A stretch of 64,000 nucleotides of DNA from Planctomycetota bacterium (GCA_016792805.1 JAEUHX010000007.1:1-64000); one strand, 5' to 3'; positions 1 to 8,707 are shown, numbered from the stretch's first letter. Translations and numbers: made by a program. Notes: generated by a model not told the origin, from the letters alone.

Positions 1-577
1 TGGCCTCGCGAGGGACTCCCAAGGCGCCTATTACATCTGCGGCTATACCAATTCGCCATCATTCCCCGTGACTCCCGGGGCCTTTGATACCACATATGCC
101 GCGGGGTTCTTTCAATTCGACGTCTTCGTACAGAAAGTCGCACCTCCGATCAACGACTTCGCCGGAGTCGCCGTCATCGGCGCTGGCACTGCTGGCTGCG
201 CCGGGCCCCAGACCTTGGCAGTGCACTCCACGCCGAAGGTCAACAACCCCTATTTTGCATTCACCTGTACGAATACGCCTCCGAGCGCGCTCGGCCTCCT
301 TCTGTATACAACGGCGTCGGTCCCTGCTGGCATCGACACCCTCGGCATCGGCGCGCTGCAGCATGTCGATCTCGGCACGCTGGTCGATTTCGCCGACATC
401 GTGAGTGTTCCCCAGCGCAGCGCGACACGGCGCGTCCCAATCCCCAATGATCCCGCGCTCGTCGGCCAGCAGCTCTCCGTGCAGAGCTTCTGGCTCTGGA
501 GCGCCCCCGACGCCTGCCCCCAGCTCCCTTTCGGGCTCAGCTCCTCCAATGCCTTGGAGATCACGATTCAGAGCTGA
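1..577 (+). CDS. SBBP-type beta-propeller secreted protein, C-terminal part
   Basis: Only the last ~190 residues are present: the frame is open from base 2 and no start lies in the window. The left edge reads as a propeller repeat of the SBBP type (GLARDSQGAYYICGYT, then SFPVTPGAFDTTY and DVFVQK). This is followed by a ~130-residue C-terminal module running from GAGTAGCAG to SSSNALEITIQS. That module is recognisably homologous to the tails of the two FG-GAP proteins at 54928-59082 and 59499-62039: the GxGTxGCxG opening, the CTN-PPSxLGL core, the PIPxxPALVGQ stretch and the SNALEITIQ end. By family such proteins are secreted and surface-exposed. The function beyond a structural or adhesive role is unknown. 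The gene converges on the lipoprotein gene at 787-1488 across a 209-bp gap that holds a dispersed repeat. Confidence 0.75.
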   Translation, partial: GLARDSQGAYYICGYTNSPSFPVTPGAFDTTYAAGFFQFDVFVQKVAPPINDFAGVAVIGAGTAGCAGPQTLAVHSTPKVNNPYFAFTCTNTPPSALGLLLYTTASVPAGIDTLGIGALQHVDLGTLVDFADIVSVPQRSATRRVPIPNDPALVGQQLSVQSFWLWSAPDACPQLPFGLSSSNALEITIQS

Positions 578-673
578 GGGACTCCGGCCCAACAAGTCGC
601 TCAAGAACCCACTCCGGCGCTTCTTCTCCCCGGATCGCAATCGCAGTCGCAATCGCAATCTCGAGCCGCTGTC

Positions 674-791
674 GACGTAACTCCGTGGCTACGCCTGCGG
701 CGGTCCTCCTCGATCCCGCGAAAAATTCTCGTGCTCGCAGTGCGACGCAACAATGCAAGCACCCGGAGCACCCTTGCCGCAGGCTGTTACG
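674..791 (+). repeat. Dispersed intergenic repeat, copy A
   Basis: This segment aligns with 14547-14642. Shared blocks are CGTAACTCC, CTACG, GCGGTC, CTCGAT-CGCGAA, CGTGCTCGC and GGAGCAC followed by TTGCC. Copy A carries about 20 extra bases between GTGCTC and GAGCAC. Both copies keep that GTGCTC/GAGCAC inverted pair, so an RNA hairpin is possible. It lies between two convergent genes and its last bases overlap the 3' end of the minus-strand gene. Confidence 0.6.
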
Positions 792-1488
792 GCATTTGGA
801 TCGTTTTCACCACGGCGTCGAACGCCGCCGCTGCGGAAGCCACGGTCTTGCCCGGACCTGTGAGTTTCACAAAAAAAGCGCCGTCGCTCGTCTCCACCAT
901 CGCGGCGATCATGCGGGCCGCGGCCGTCACCACCGGCGCACCGCCCTGGCCGCCCATCGGGGCTTCCACATAGGTGCCTTCGAGTTCGAAGACGCGCGCC
1001 TTCGCCGAGCCCGAGAGCGCGATCTCCCGCGTCTTGCCGTTCTCAGGAGAAAGCGGCCGGCCGTCGGGGCCCGACATCTGTCCGGCCCAGCGTGCAATAT
1101 TTGGCTCCCATCCGCCCGCACCGCCCGGCCAATAAGTAATCACACATCGGGCGTCCGTTGCGTCGCCCTCGGCACGCGGAGGCACGAGTTCCGCCACGCG
1201 GTTCATTCCGCTCGTTCCTTCGGCTTTCCAGCCCGACGGCAGCTCGAGCGTCGCGCCGTTCTTCATCGAAAGCTTGGATCCGTCGAGCTTGGGGGGCGTC
1301 GCCGCGATCTTCGGCGGAGTCGTCGGCACCGCGCCTCCGGCCGCTGGGACCCCGTGGGGACTCGCTCCGTGGGGATTGGGAGTCTGCCCCGGAAGGGGCG
1401 GGATCGGCTTTGCGGGAGCCTCCTCCTTGGAGCAAGAGACCCACGAAGCCATCACGAAACAGCACACCAGCGCGAGGCGTCGATCCAT
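787..1488 (-). CDS. Lipoprotein of unknown function
   Basis: A 233-residue protein. The chosen ATG at 1488 gives a clean lipoprotein signal peptide (MDRRLALVCCFVMASWVSC, lipobox VSC); the frame is open further upstream but lacks a signal there. After a Pro/Gly-rich linker (residues ~24-60) comes a compact domain with KLSMKNGATLELPSGWKAE and, near the end, GAFFVKLTGPGKTVASAAAAF and VVKTIQ. This pattern is typical of small lipoproteins that judge protein stability or ligand load by a fit-like fold, but I do not recognise a named family. It lies 38 bp downstream of the GH31 gene on the same strand and is probably cotranscribed with it. Expected location is the periplasmic face of a membrane. Confidence 0.7.
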   Translation of the reverse strand: MDRRLALVCCFVMASWVSCSKEEAPAKPIPPLPGQTPNPHGASPHGVPAAGGAVPTTPPKIAATPPKLDGSKLSMKNGATLELPSGWKAEGTSGMNRVAELVPPRAEGDATDARCVITYWPGGAGGWEPNIARWAGQMSGPDGRPLSPENGKTREIALSGSAKARVFELEGTYVEAPMGGQGGAPVVTAAARMIAAMVETSDGAFFVKLTGPGKTVASAAAAFDAVVKTIQMP

Positions 1489-1526
1489 GGTCACGATTCT
1501 GCTCCAACGGAGGCGCCCGCGGAAGA

Positions 1527-3881
1527 TTAGCGGCTCGACGGCCGCACCTCGCGCGCGCGTCCGTCGTCCAAGTAACGCGCGGTGCGCAATCCGACGCGCG
1601 ACCGAAACCGCACCGATACCTCCCGCGGCGCAATCGGCCACGTGCCTTGGCGCGCCTCAACGAAGAGGACCTGCCCGGCGCCGTCTGCGTCGCTTCGAAA
1701 CCGCGTGCGGGCGAACGCACCCTGCTCGAATTGCCAGCCGTCTCCGGCGTCCTCGTACAGCGTCAGCTCTCCCTTCCCTTCGAACACCTCGAGTTCGAGC
1801 GGACCGCCTAGCGCGCCCGCACTGTTTCGGCGCGCGAGCGCGAGCGGCACGATGGCGCCCGCGCGTGCGAAGACGGGGAGCGCGCCGAAGGGGGCCGGCA
1901 CCTCGTAGGCGCGCCCGCCCTCGATCGCGACGGCGCGGGCCTCCGGCGCTGCCGGGTCGAATCGGAACCAGGTTCCCGCGGGCAAATACACCATTCGGGA
2001 TTCGGCACGGCTCTCCACGATGGGCGCCACCATCAGGTCATTGCCGAGAAAGAATTGATCTTCCACCTGGAGCGCGCGCTCGTCGTCTGGGTACAGCCAC
2101 AGGAGCGGCCTCGCCACGGGCGCGCCCGTCCGGTGCGCTTCCTCCGCCAAAGTATACAACAAAGGCAATAATCGGTAGCGGCGCTCGATCGACTTGCGGT
2201 GGATCGACGTCCACGGCTCGCCGAAGGCGAACGGCTCGCGCTCCATGGAGCCCTGGATCGTGTTCGACCGCGCGATCGGAAGGAGCGCGCCGAACTCGAG
2301 CCAGCGAGCATACAATTCGGGCGTGACGTCGGGGAACGGCGGCAGCCCCTTCTCCATATTGGTATGGAAGCCGCCGATGTCGGGACCCGCGAACGGCTGG
2401 CCGCTCAGCCCGAGATTCAGCGTCATTGCGATGGAACGGGCGAGCTCGGGCCAGCGAGCCGCGTTCTCGCCCGTCCACGTCGCGGCCACCCGCTGTCCTC
2501 CCGCGTAGCTCGCGCGCGACAGGATGAAGGGGCGCTCCTGCGGCTTGGCCTTGAGCAATCCCTCGCGCGTCGCCGCCGACATCAACATTCCGTAGACATT
2601 GTGGAATTGTGCATGCGAGCCGCCGCCGAACCCTTCGTGCCGCGCGTCCTCGGGGAGCGTCTTATCAAAGCCGTCGTGTACCGTCGGCTCGTTGCGATCA
2701 TTACAGAAACCTGCGACTCCCATGCGCAAGAGCGGCTCGTGCAGCGAGCCCCACCAGGCGCGCACGTCGTCTCGGGTGAAATCGGGGAAGACGCTCAGCC
2801 CGGACGCAGTCCGTCCGACGAATTCGTCACCGCCGGGCTCCTTCACGAAGAACCGGCGTGCGGCTCCTTCCCGGTACGGCGCGAAGCGCGCGTCCCGCGC
2901 CACTCCCGGCTCGACGCCGACGACGAGGCGGATTCCCTGGTCGGCCAACTCCTCGACCATTTGTAAAAATGAGGGGAATTGTTCACCGCTCGGCTCGAGG
3001 TTCCGCGCCCCTCCGAGCGCCGACGCGTCCATGTGGATTGCATCGCAGGGGATTCGAGCCTCGCGAAATGCCTGGGCCACACGCAGTACGGCGTACTGCG
3101 AAGAGTAGCTTCTGCGGGATTGTTGATACCCCAGCGCCCAAATCGGCGGCATCGCCGGCCGCCCCGTGAGCGCCGTGAACCGCTCCAACACTTCGCCGAC
3201 CGAAGGGCCTTCGATCTGATACAGATCGAAATCGCCCGCTGGCGCGGCAACCTCCAGCTGATCGCCACGGCGCTCTCCGACGTCGAACCCGAGCCGATGT
3301 GTATTGTCGATCAAGAATCCGCGCGCGCGGCCGCGCCGCAGCGAGATCCAGAAGGGGATCGATTGATACAGTCGCAGCGCGTCGGCGCCGTAGGAGAAGT
3401 TGTCGGTGTTCCAGAGCACGGCGCGCCGCCCGCGCTGATGCATCGATGCCGGGCGCTCGCCGAGGCCGAGGATCGACTCGTCGGACTCGAGCACGCGGAA
3501 CCACCGCCAAGCGCCCGAATCGGAAAATTGAAGATTGCGGAGAGCTTCGCGCAGCGCCGCTTCCGATTCCGCCTCCGAGCCCTCGAGCATCGGACGCCCC
3601 TGCGGCAGCACGGCCATCGAGGGAGTGCGCGAGAACTCGCCCCGGGCGACGCGCACGCGCGTGATCCCCTGCGCGACGACACCGGCTTCGAAGCGGATGC
3701 CCTCCTGAAGCCCCGTGAGCAGGCCGCCGCGGCGCTCGATCTCAGCGGGGCGCGGCGCCTGGTTCCAATGCTCCGCCAGCGTCGGCCAAGGATCGGGAGC
3801 GAGCGTCCCCGGGCGCCCTAAGCAGGCAAGCGGCGCCGCGAGCGCGGCGGCAGCGGCAAGCCAGAGGAGAGGGCGTCCCAT
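1527..3881 (-). CDS. Glycoside hydrolase family 31 lipoprotein (alpha-glucosidase/xylosidase type)
   Basis: A 784-residue GH31 enzyme. The ATG at 3881 is chosen because it begins a lipoprotein signal (MGRPLLWLAAAAALAAPLAC); the open frame upstream has no signal. GH31 landmarks in order: an N-terminal beta domain, LGYQQSRRSYSSQYAVL where the TIM barrel opens, the nucleophile region FCNDRNEPTV (the usual form is WxDMNEP; the Asp is kept), the GPDIGGFHTNMEKG strand, RWLEFGALLPIARSNT, and a C-terminal beta-sandwich (APIVESRAESRMVYLPAGTW). The family retains the alpha anomer when cleaving alpha-glucosides or xylosides; the substrate cannot be read from sequence. It lies 32 bp after the lipoprotein at 3914-4537, so it may be read through from the flagellar operon, though its role is glycan processing rather than motility. 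Confidence 0.9.
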   Translation of the reverse strand: MGRPLLWLAAAAALAAPLACLGRPGTLAPDPWPTLAEHWNQAPRPAEIERRGGLLTGLQEGIRFEAGVVAQGITRVRVARGEFSRTPSMAVLPQGRPMLEGSEAESEAALREALRNLQFSDSGAWRWFRVLESDESILGLGERPASMHQRGRRAVLWNTDNFSYGADALRLYQSIPFWISLRRGRARGFLIDNTHRLGFDVGERRGDQLEVAAPAGDFDLYQIEGPSVGEVLERFTALTGRPAMPPIWALGYQQSRRSYSSQYAVLRVAQAFREARIPCDAIHMDASALGGARNLEPSGEQFPSFLQMVEELADQGIRLVVGVEPGVARDARFAPYREGAARRFFVKEPGGDEFVGRTASGLSVFPDFTRDDVRAWWGSLHEPLLRMGVAGFCNDRNEPTVHDGFDKTLPEDARHEGFGGGSHAQFHNVYGMLMSAATREGLLKAKPQERPFILSRASYAGGQRVAATWTGENAARWPELARSIAMTLNLGLSGQPFAGPDIGGFHTNMEKGLPPFPDVTPELYARWLEFGALLPIARSNTIQGSMEREPFAFGEPWTSIHRKSIERRYRLLPLLYTLAEEAHRTGAPVARPLLWLYPDDERALQVEDQFFLGNDLMVAPIVESRAESRMVYLPAGTWFRFDPAAPEARAVAIEGGRAYEVPAPFGALPVFARAGAIVPLALARRNSAGALGGPLELEVFEGKGELTLYEDAGDGWQFEQGAFARTRFRSDADGAGQVLFVEARQGTWPIAPREVSVRFRSRVGLRTARYLDDGRAREVRPSSR

Positions 3882-3913
3882 AGGCGCATTCTGCCGCGCC
3901 CCGGCGCTGCCTC

Positions 3914-4537
3914 CTACCGCGGCGCGAGGGAGGCCGCCGCTTCGGCGCAGACGAGCGAGAGCATCACGCCAGGAGAGATCTGCGCGATCTCCCAGGAGGC
4001 ATCGGCTGCGAACCGCGAGGCACGCCGGTGGAAAGCCGATTTCAGCGCCCGCTCCGATTCGCCGTCGAGGAGGTCGTAGCGCGCATCGAGGCTCCAGGCG
4101 ACGAGGCCAGAGCTCGACGAGACCAGTTCCATGCGCAGGCCGAATGCCTGCGGCGCGTAGGGGCGCCAGCTCGTCACGGTGCCGAAAAGAATTGCGTCGG
4201 CGCCGTAGCGCACCGCGAGGTCGAGCACGGGTTCGATGCGATAGCGCCCGGTTCTTCGGGGCCTCTCGCGCGGCGCGATGTCGGCCATGTCGGCGGGGGC
4301 GATGCGCAGCACTTCGTAGCCTGTTACTTTTTCGACCTCGTCGGCAAAGGCGCGTTCCACGCGCTCGCGCTCTGGGCCAAGATTGCATTCATCATAGAAA
4401 GGAAGCATCGCAATGCGCTGAATCTTCAGCGATTCGAGTTCCTCGGAGCGGTAGACGGCGCAGTCGCGGGGAGTCTGCCACCCCGGAATTGTGCAGCTCG
4501 CTGTGAATGCGAGCGCGGCAGCGAGCCAACGCCTCAT
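3914..4537 (-). CDS. CsgG/FlgO-like lipoprotein
   Basis: A 207-residue lipoprotein (signal MRRWLAAALAFTASC, lipobox TASC). The body has the pattern of CsgG/TolB-N-like or GNA1162-like proteins: KIQRIAMLPFYDE near residue 40, then DEVEKVTGYEVLRI, YGADAILFGTVTSW around the middle and a helical end. Its ATG overlaps the stop of the coiled-coil lipoprotein gene by four bases (ATGA), so translation is probably coupled. In Vibrio-type flagella, FlgO/FlgT-type lipoproteins of related fold form part of an outer-membrane ring. A flagellar outer-membrane role here is inference from position at the end of the flagellar operon. A stand-alone stress or transport lipoprotein is the alternative. Confidence 0.65.
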   Translation of the reverse strand: MRRWLAAALAFTASCTIPGWQTPRDCAVYRSEELESLKIQRIAMLPFYDECNLGPERERVERAFADEVEKVTGYEVLRIAPADMADIAPRERPRRTGRYRIEPVLDLAVRYGADAILFGTVTSWRPYAPQAFGLRMELVSSSSGLVAWSLDARYDLLDGESERALKSAFHRRASRFAADASWEIAQISPGVMLSLVCAEAAASLAPR

Positions 4538-5205
4538 TTGTGATCCTTATCTTTCGGCGAATCGTGGGGGCCTTCGTGGGGCGGTTGCGCGGGTTCCTTG
4601 GCGTGGGGCTGCGCCGACGCCATCGCAGGCCGAGAAGCTGCCGACTGGAGTTCTGTTGCGTTGAGCCCCACTTGCTGTCCCGTCTTTGGGTCGAGCAGCA
4701 CCCCGCGCTGCGCCGCCGAAGCGAGCGCCCGCTCGAATCGGATTTTCTCTTCGATGGCGTCGCGCTCGGCCTCCGCCTTCGAAAGGGCCATGGCCACGAG
4801 CATCTCGTCGCGTTCGCGCGCTTTGGTGAGAGCGGCGTCGCGCTCGGCCTTCAGCGCGTCGGACTCCTTGCGAGCCGCGGCGCAGGCGCTTCGCAGCTCA
4901 TCGATATGTTGCAACGCGCGCCCGAGTTCCGCCTCGAGCTTCTTCGCGCGCTCCTGTTCGGCGATGAGCTCCGCCTCGCGGCGGCGCAGGATCTGAGGGA
5001 TCGTCTCGGCGGCCGACGTTTCGGCGGGACGAGCGCCCGGCTGCTTCGGCCTCGCCACCGGAGCAAAGACGGGCCCGTTGGGGCCGTACTCGGGCTGCTC
5101 CTGCACGGCGCGTGCCGCGCCTTGGGGATTGGGGTCGGCGGCGCGCACCGCGCACCCCGATGTGAGTATCACAAAAAACAAAGCCGGAAGCGTTCGCACG
5201 GTCAT
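4534..5205 (-). CDS. Coiled-coil lipoprotein
   Basis: A 223-residue protein starting at the ATG at 5205, which gives a lipoprotein signal (MTVRTLPALFFVILTSGC, lipobox TSGC). A Pro-rich segment follows. Then comes a long charged heptad-rich stretch (roughly residues 75-165, EAELIAEQERAKKLEAELG and KAEAERDAIEEKIRFERAL) predicted to form a coiled coil, and a low-complexity tail rich in Pro, His and Lys. The start overlaps the stop of the gene before it by four bases, and its stop overlaps the next start, so it is an internal member of the operon. No family is recognised. A periplasmic scaffold or ring-associated part of the flagellar envelope complex is plausible but unproven. Confidence 0.7.
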   Translation of the reverse strand: MTVRTLPALFFVILTSGCAVRAADPNPQGAARAVQEQPEYGPNGPVFAPVARPKQPGARPAETSAAETIPQILRRREAELIAEQERAKKLEAELGRALQHIDELRSACAAARKESDALKAERDAALTKARERDEMLVAMALSKAEAERDAIEEKIRFERALASAAQRGVLLDPKTGQQVGLNATELQSAASRPAMASAQPHAKEPAQPPHEGPHDSPKDKDHK

Positions 5206-5453
5206 GGCTTTGCCGCGGGAGCGGGTGGCGTAGATTGGGCGAGAAGACACTCGATCTCGGCGGACCTACCGCACGAGCACTCGATACGAATGACCTGCAC
5301 GCGCTCGTCGGCTCGTAGTACCTTCACGACCGGCGGCAGGCAGGGCTCAAGCTCTGCCGCGGTCATGTTCGGCGGCGTCGCAGAGAGCCTTGCGTGCTCG
5401 CGCTTGATCACGCGGAGCGTGGCGGACGGGGCGGGGGCGGGAGAAGTGAGCAT
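5202..5453 (-). CDS. Small hypothetical protein in flagellar operon
   Basis: An 83-residue protein without signal peptide or membrane segment. It contains the cluster CSCGRSAEIEC, where three cysteines within ten residues could bind metal or form a disulfide. Both ends are Ala/Pro-rich. It begins 14 bp after the previous small gene and overlaps the next gene by four bases (ATGA). That is the main reason to accept it as real. I do not recognise a family. Confidence 0.55.
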   Translation of the reverse strand: MLTSPAPAPSATLRVIKREHARLSATPPNMTAAELEPCLPPVVKVLRADERVQVIRIECSCGRSAEIECLLAQSTPPAPAAKP

Positions 5454-5467
5454 GGGGATTTATGCAG

Positions 5468-5689
5468 TTAAGCAGTTAGGTCGAGCCTTTGTCCGGATTC
5501 GTCGGCCTGGGGCGGCGCGACGTCCTCATCGGTCGGCTCCTCGGGGGGCGGCTCTTCTTCGGTCTCCCGCCGGCCGTTCTCGGCGTCGCCGGATCCGCTT
5601 CCGCCTCGATCCTTGTCTCGCAGGCGCGGAACAGGCGGCGGAGGGCTAGGGCCCACCACCGGAGGGAAGCGCTTGATCGGGAGGTCCAT
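5468..5689 (-). CDS. Small acidic Pro-rich protein in flagellar operon
   Basis: A 73-residue protein beginning MDLPIKRFPPVVGPS with a strongly acidic second half (EEEPPPEEPTDEDVAPP). There are two candidate starts in different frames. The ATG at 5689 sits six bases after a GGAGG, whereas the one at 5694 is a single base from it. So 5689 is preferred, and the resulting acidic protein also looks more natural than the Arg/Ser-rich alternative. It directly follows fliA. Function unknown. Confidence 0.5.
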   Translation of the reverse strand: MDLPIKRFPPVVGPSPPPPVPRLRDKDRGGSGSGDAENGRRETEEEPPPEEPTDEDVAPPQADESGQRLDLTA

Positions 5690-5690
5690 T

Positions 5691-6440
5691 TCATGCCTCC
5701 GCTTCCTGGGGCTCCCCCGGAGATGCTACTAATATGGTCTTCAGGCGGGCGAGGGCGCGCGCATGGATCTGCGAGGCGCGCGACTCGGAGAAACCCAGCA
5801 CTTCACCAATCTCCTTCAGCAGAAGATTCTCCGCATAGTAAAGAGTTACTACTCTTCGCTCCACGAGCGGAAGCTGAGCGATGGCGGCGGCCAGACGGTC
5901 GCGGAGTTCGTTGCGCTCGACAACATTCGACGGGTCTTCCTCGCAGCGGGATCGGAGGACCGCGAGAAGCCCGCCTTCCTCGGTGCTGTCCTCGATGGAC
6001 AATAGTTGCATCGTGCGCTCGGAGAGGAGCGTCTCATCGACCTCCTCCTGCGAGAGACCCGAAGCGGTGGCGAGCTCATCGGGCATCGCGGGCCGGCCGA
6101 GCTCCTGCTCGAGCTTCGTCCTGTGCTCGTTCAGGAAGCGGAGGCGATCGCGCCGCGAGCGAGGCAAGTAATCGAGACGGCGGAGCTCATCGAGAATGGC
6201 TCCGCGAATGTGAATGTAGGCGTGCGTGCTGAAGGCCACTCCGCGCGTCGAGTCGTAGGTCTGCACGGCGCGCCACAGGCCGATGGCCCCGTAAGAGCAC
6301 AAATCCTCGCGATCGATGGTCGGCGGGAGGTCCACTGCGAGGCGGCCGACCACATATTTCACGAGCAACAGTGATTCCTCGAAGCGCTGCTGCTTCTGCT
6401 CCGGAGTCGTGAGCGGTGCGTAGGCGTCCGGGCGCGTCAT
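5691..6440 (-). CDS. fliA: Flagellar sigma factor FliA (sigma-28)
   Basis: A 249-residue sigma factor with the FliA signature. Region 2 has VKYVVGRLAVDLPPTIDRED, then DLCSYGAIGLWRAVQTYD, FSTHAYIHIRGAILDELR and the DYLPRS motif. Region 3 follows (LEQELGRPAMPDELA), and region 4 ends with VVTLYYAENLLLKEIGEVLG and SESRASQIHARALARL. It directs RNA polymerase to late flagellar promoters. It overlaps the upstream small membrane gene by four bases and is followed one base later by the small acidic gene. Placement right behind flhF-flhG is the classic order in many bacteria. No anti-sigma FlgM is recognised in the window. Confidence 0.95.
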   Translation of the reverse strand: MTRPDAYAPLTTPEQKQQRFEESLLLVKYVVGRLAVDLPPTIDREDLCSYGAIGLWRAVQTYDSTRGVAFSTHAYIHIRGAILDELRRLDYLPRSRRDRLRFLNEHRTKLEQELGRPAMPDELATASGLSQEEVDETLLSERTMQLLSIEDSTEEGGLLAVLRSRCEEDPSNVVERNELRDRLAAAIAQLPLVERRVVTLYYAENLLLKEIGEVLGFSESRASQIHARALARLKTILVASPGEPQEAEA

Positions 6441-6787
6441 CGGGGAGCGCTCGCCGTTTTGGGGGCCGGCGCCTTCGCAGGTGCCGCAGATTTTGTGAGG
6501 TTCGACGGGCTCCTAGCGGGCCCGGACGCGGCGGGTTGTGCGACGGCGGACGCCGCGTTCGCGCTCGCGGCGGCGGCATTCGCTGCGTCTGCAGCCGGGG
6601 CTGCGTGCACGGCGGCGTCGACGGCGGCGTAGAGCCAGGGCGCGAGGAATGCGCAGGCGAGCGCAGCCAGCAGGCCGCGGAACGCTGCGGTCCACTCGCC
6701 GGCCCCGCTCAGCAACGAGAGCCCAACGACCAGACCGAAGCCACCGGCTGCTGCGCGCGTGACGATCACCGAGCGCCGAGGGAACAT
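6437..6787 (-). CDS. Small two-helix membrane protein between flhG and fliA
   Basis: A 116-residue protein with two hydrophobic segments (about residues 12-28, AAGGFGLVVGLSLLSG, and 36-55, RGLLAALACAFLAPWLYAAV) and an Ala/Pro-rich, low-complexity C-terminal half. The stop overlaps the fliA start (ATGA) and the start lies 19 bp after flhG, so it is an operon member. No family is recognised. It may be a membrane accessory of the flagellar assembly genes around it. Confidence 0.6.
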   Translation of the reverse strand: MFPRRSVIVTRAAAGGFGLVVGLSLLSGAGEWTAAFRGLLAALACAFLAPWLYAAVDAAVHAAPAADAANAAAASANAASAVAQPAASGPARSPSNLTKSAAPAKAPAPKTASAPR

Positions 6788-6806
6788 CGCTCGGGATTTC
6801 GACTCT

Positions 6807-7697
6807 TCACGCTCCGAGGCTTGAGGCTTCGCCCTCCCACTGAGAGCGGAGGTCGGCGAGCACGGCGTCGACGCGCGCGGCCAGGAGCCGGAAGGCTGCT
6901 GCGGAAGCCGAAGTCGTCTCGGAGAGGAAGACGGGGCGACGGGCGGCTATGGCTCGGCCGATGGCGGGGTCGCGGGGAATCCAGCCGAGCGATTCGACCG
7001 GCCGTCCGAGGAATCGCTGCACAACGGCGGCGAAGCGCTCGGCGAGCTGGCGGGCCTCGACGGGGCCGGCGGGGCCGTTCACCACAAAACCGATGCGGGC
7101 GAGAGGAGAGCGCTCGAGGGCGAGCTTCACGACGGCGTACGCGTCGGCAAGGGAGGCTGGCTCCGGCGTGGCCACCACCAGCGTGAAATCGGCGGCCTGC
7201 GTGAAGGCGAGGCCGTCGGGATGGATCCCGGCCGGCAGGTCAAGGATCGCAGCGTCGCGTGCGCGGCAGAGACGGCGAAGATGATGCAGCAGGTGATCGC
7301 GCTGTGCCGGCTCGAGGGCTGCGAATTGTGCAAATCCGCGCGGGGCGGGAAGCACTTCGATTCCCCCCGGGCCTCGCACGATCGTCGAATCGAAGTCGGC
7401 GCGCTGCTCGAGGGCATCGCCTAGGTGCCTTCCTCGCGGAAGACCAAGAATCGCATCGAGCGAAGCAAGGCCGAGGTCGAGGTCGACCAGGAGCACCTTG
7501 GGCGCGAGCCGCCGCCCGACGGCATTGGCAATCGCGATGGCGAGGTTCGACGCAATGGTGGACTTTCCGACTCCACCTTTTCCGCCCGTGACGGCGACGA
7601 TGGGGGCGCGCGCGCGAAGAGGGCGCGGGTTCGCGAACTCGGGAACGCCAGCGAGCTCGGCCAGCGTGCGCGCCTGGGTCGAGACAGTGGGGGTCAT
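6807..7697 (-). CDS. flhG: FlhG (YlxH), MinD-like ATPase controlling flagellar number
   Basis: A 296-residue ParA/MinD-family ATPase. The deviant Walker A GGKGGVGKST is at residues 38-47. Next comes the switch region KVLLVDLDLGLASLDAILGL, then the DLPAGIHPDGLAF segment and a C-terminal part with VNGPAGPVEARQLAERF. FlhG works with the GTPase FlhF to set where and how many flagella form. Its ATG overlaps the flhF stop by four bases. Adjacency to flhF separates it from chromosomal MinD or ParA. Confidence 0.92.
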   Translation of the reverse strand: MTPTVSTQARTLAELAGVPEFANPRPLRARAPIVAVTGGKGGVGKSTIASNLAIAIANAVGRRLAPKVLLVDLDLGLASLDAILGLPRGRHLGDALEQRADFDSTIVRGPGGIEVLPAPRGFAQFAALEPAQRDHLLHHLRRLCRARDAAILDLPAGIHPDGLAFTQAADFTLVVATPEPASLADAYAVVKLALERSPLARIGFVVNGPAGPVEARQLAERFAAVVQRFLGRPVESLGWIPRDPAIGRAIAARRPVFLSETTSASAAAFRLLAARVDAVLADLRSQWEGEASSLGA

Positions 7698-8707
7698 GCC
7701 GCGGCTCCATTGCGCTTAGCGCCGGCAGAAAGCAACAATTGCGCGACGCGAGGTGCGCTCGCGCGCTCGAGGTCGCCCGGTACCTCCTGGCCTGCACACA
7801 AGAACGCAAGCGGAAGACGGCGCTCGATGGCGAGGGAGAAGACGGGTCCGCAATGGGGGCTCTCGTCGAGCTTCGTGACGACGAGTCCCGTAGGGGCGCA
7901 GGCGGCGAAGCGATCGATCGCTGTGGCGAGCGCAGGCTGCGACGCCGTGGCGGGCAGTACCAACAATACCTCGAGCCGGTCGACGAGCTTCAGCGTGGAG
8001 GCGAGCTGCGATAAGTGATCTACGTCAGCGGGGCTTCTGCCGGTCGTATCGACGAGCACCACGTCGCGGTCCTTGACGCGCTCGACGCCGCGCACGAGAT
8101 CAGCCGGAGTGAACGCGACTTCGAAGGGGCTCGCCAACAGGTCCGCATAGGCGCGGAGCTGCTCCACGGCGCCCACTCGATAAGTATCGAGCGAGAAGAG
8201 CGCGACGCGGCGGTTCGCTTGGTGCACGAGGCGGCCAGCGAGTTTCGCGATGGTGGTGGTCTTGCCGACGCCGGTTGGGCCGACGAGTGCGACGATGCGC
8301 GGGCCGTCGGGGTGAGGCGAGCGCGGCGCGAGAACCGAAACTTTGCGTACGAGCTCGTTAGACGCGGCTTCCAGGGCGGCGAGCCCGCGATGGCTTCCGG
8401 CGGCGCTCATGAGTGAGCTACACAAATCGGACGATAGCCCGACGCCGGTGATCCGGGCGTGGAGGTCTTCGAGCCCCTCGGGGACCGCGGCTGGAGAGGA
8501 ACTCCAGCGATCTTTGAGGGCTCGCACCTCGGCGCGGAGCGCTTCGATCTCGCGGGAGCCGCGCGGCGCGATGCCGTCGGCGACCACGAGCTCGACGCCT
8601 CGGGCGTGCGGTTTTGTTGCAAGCACATAAGCGCCGTCTCCCATCTCGGAGCGGGCCCGCTGAAGCGCCTCCGCGGCGGACGGCGCGTGGAAGCTACGCA
8701 CTCTCAT
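7694..8707 (-). CDS. flhF: FlhF, SRP-type GTPase for flagellar placement
   Basis: A 337-residue protein. The N-terminal B domain begins MRVRSFHAPSAAEALQ with the VLATKPHARGVEL strand. A central N domain follows, then the SRP-type G domain with GPTGVGKT at residues 143-150, FSLDTYRVGAVEQLRAYA, the DTTGRSP motif and VVTKLDE. FlhF recruits the first flagellar components to the pole. The gene overlaps the end of flhA by 14 bp and the start of flhG by four, so the three are translationally coupled. Confidence 0.95.
   Translation of the reverse strand: MRVRSFHAPSAAEALQRARSEMGDGAYVLATKPHARGVELVVADGIAPRGSREIEALRAEVRALKDRWSSSPAAVPEGLEDLHARITGVGLSSDLCSSLMSAAGSHRGLAALEAASNELVRKVSVLAPRSPHPDGPRIVALVGPTGVGKTTTIAKLAGRLVHQANRRVALFSLDTYRVGAVEQLRAYADLLASPFEVAFTPADLVRGVERVKDRDVVLVDTTGRSPADVDHLSQLASTLKLVDRLEVLLVLPATASQPALATAIDRFAACAPTGLVVTKLDESPHCGPVFSLAIERRLPLAFLCAGQEVPGDLERASAPRVAQLLLSAGAKRNGAAA

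Noticed and set aside
5476..5694. Alternative small frame after fliA starting at 5694
   Set aside because: Its start is one base from GGAGG, too close, and its product is Arg/Ser-rich. The start at 5689 has proper spacing.
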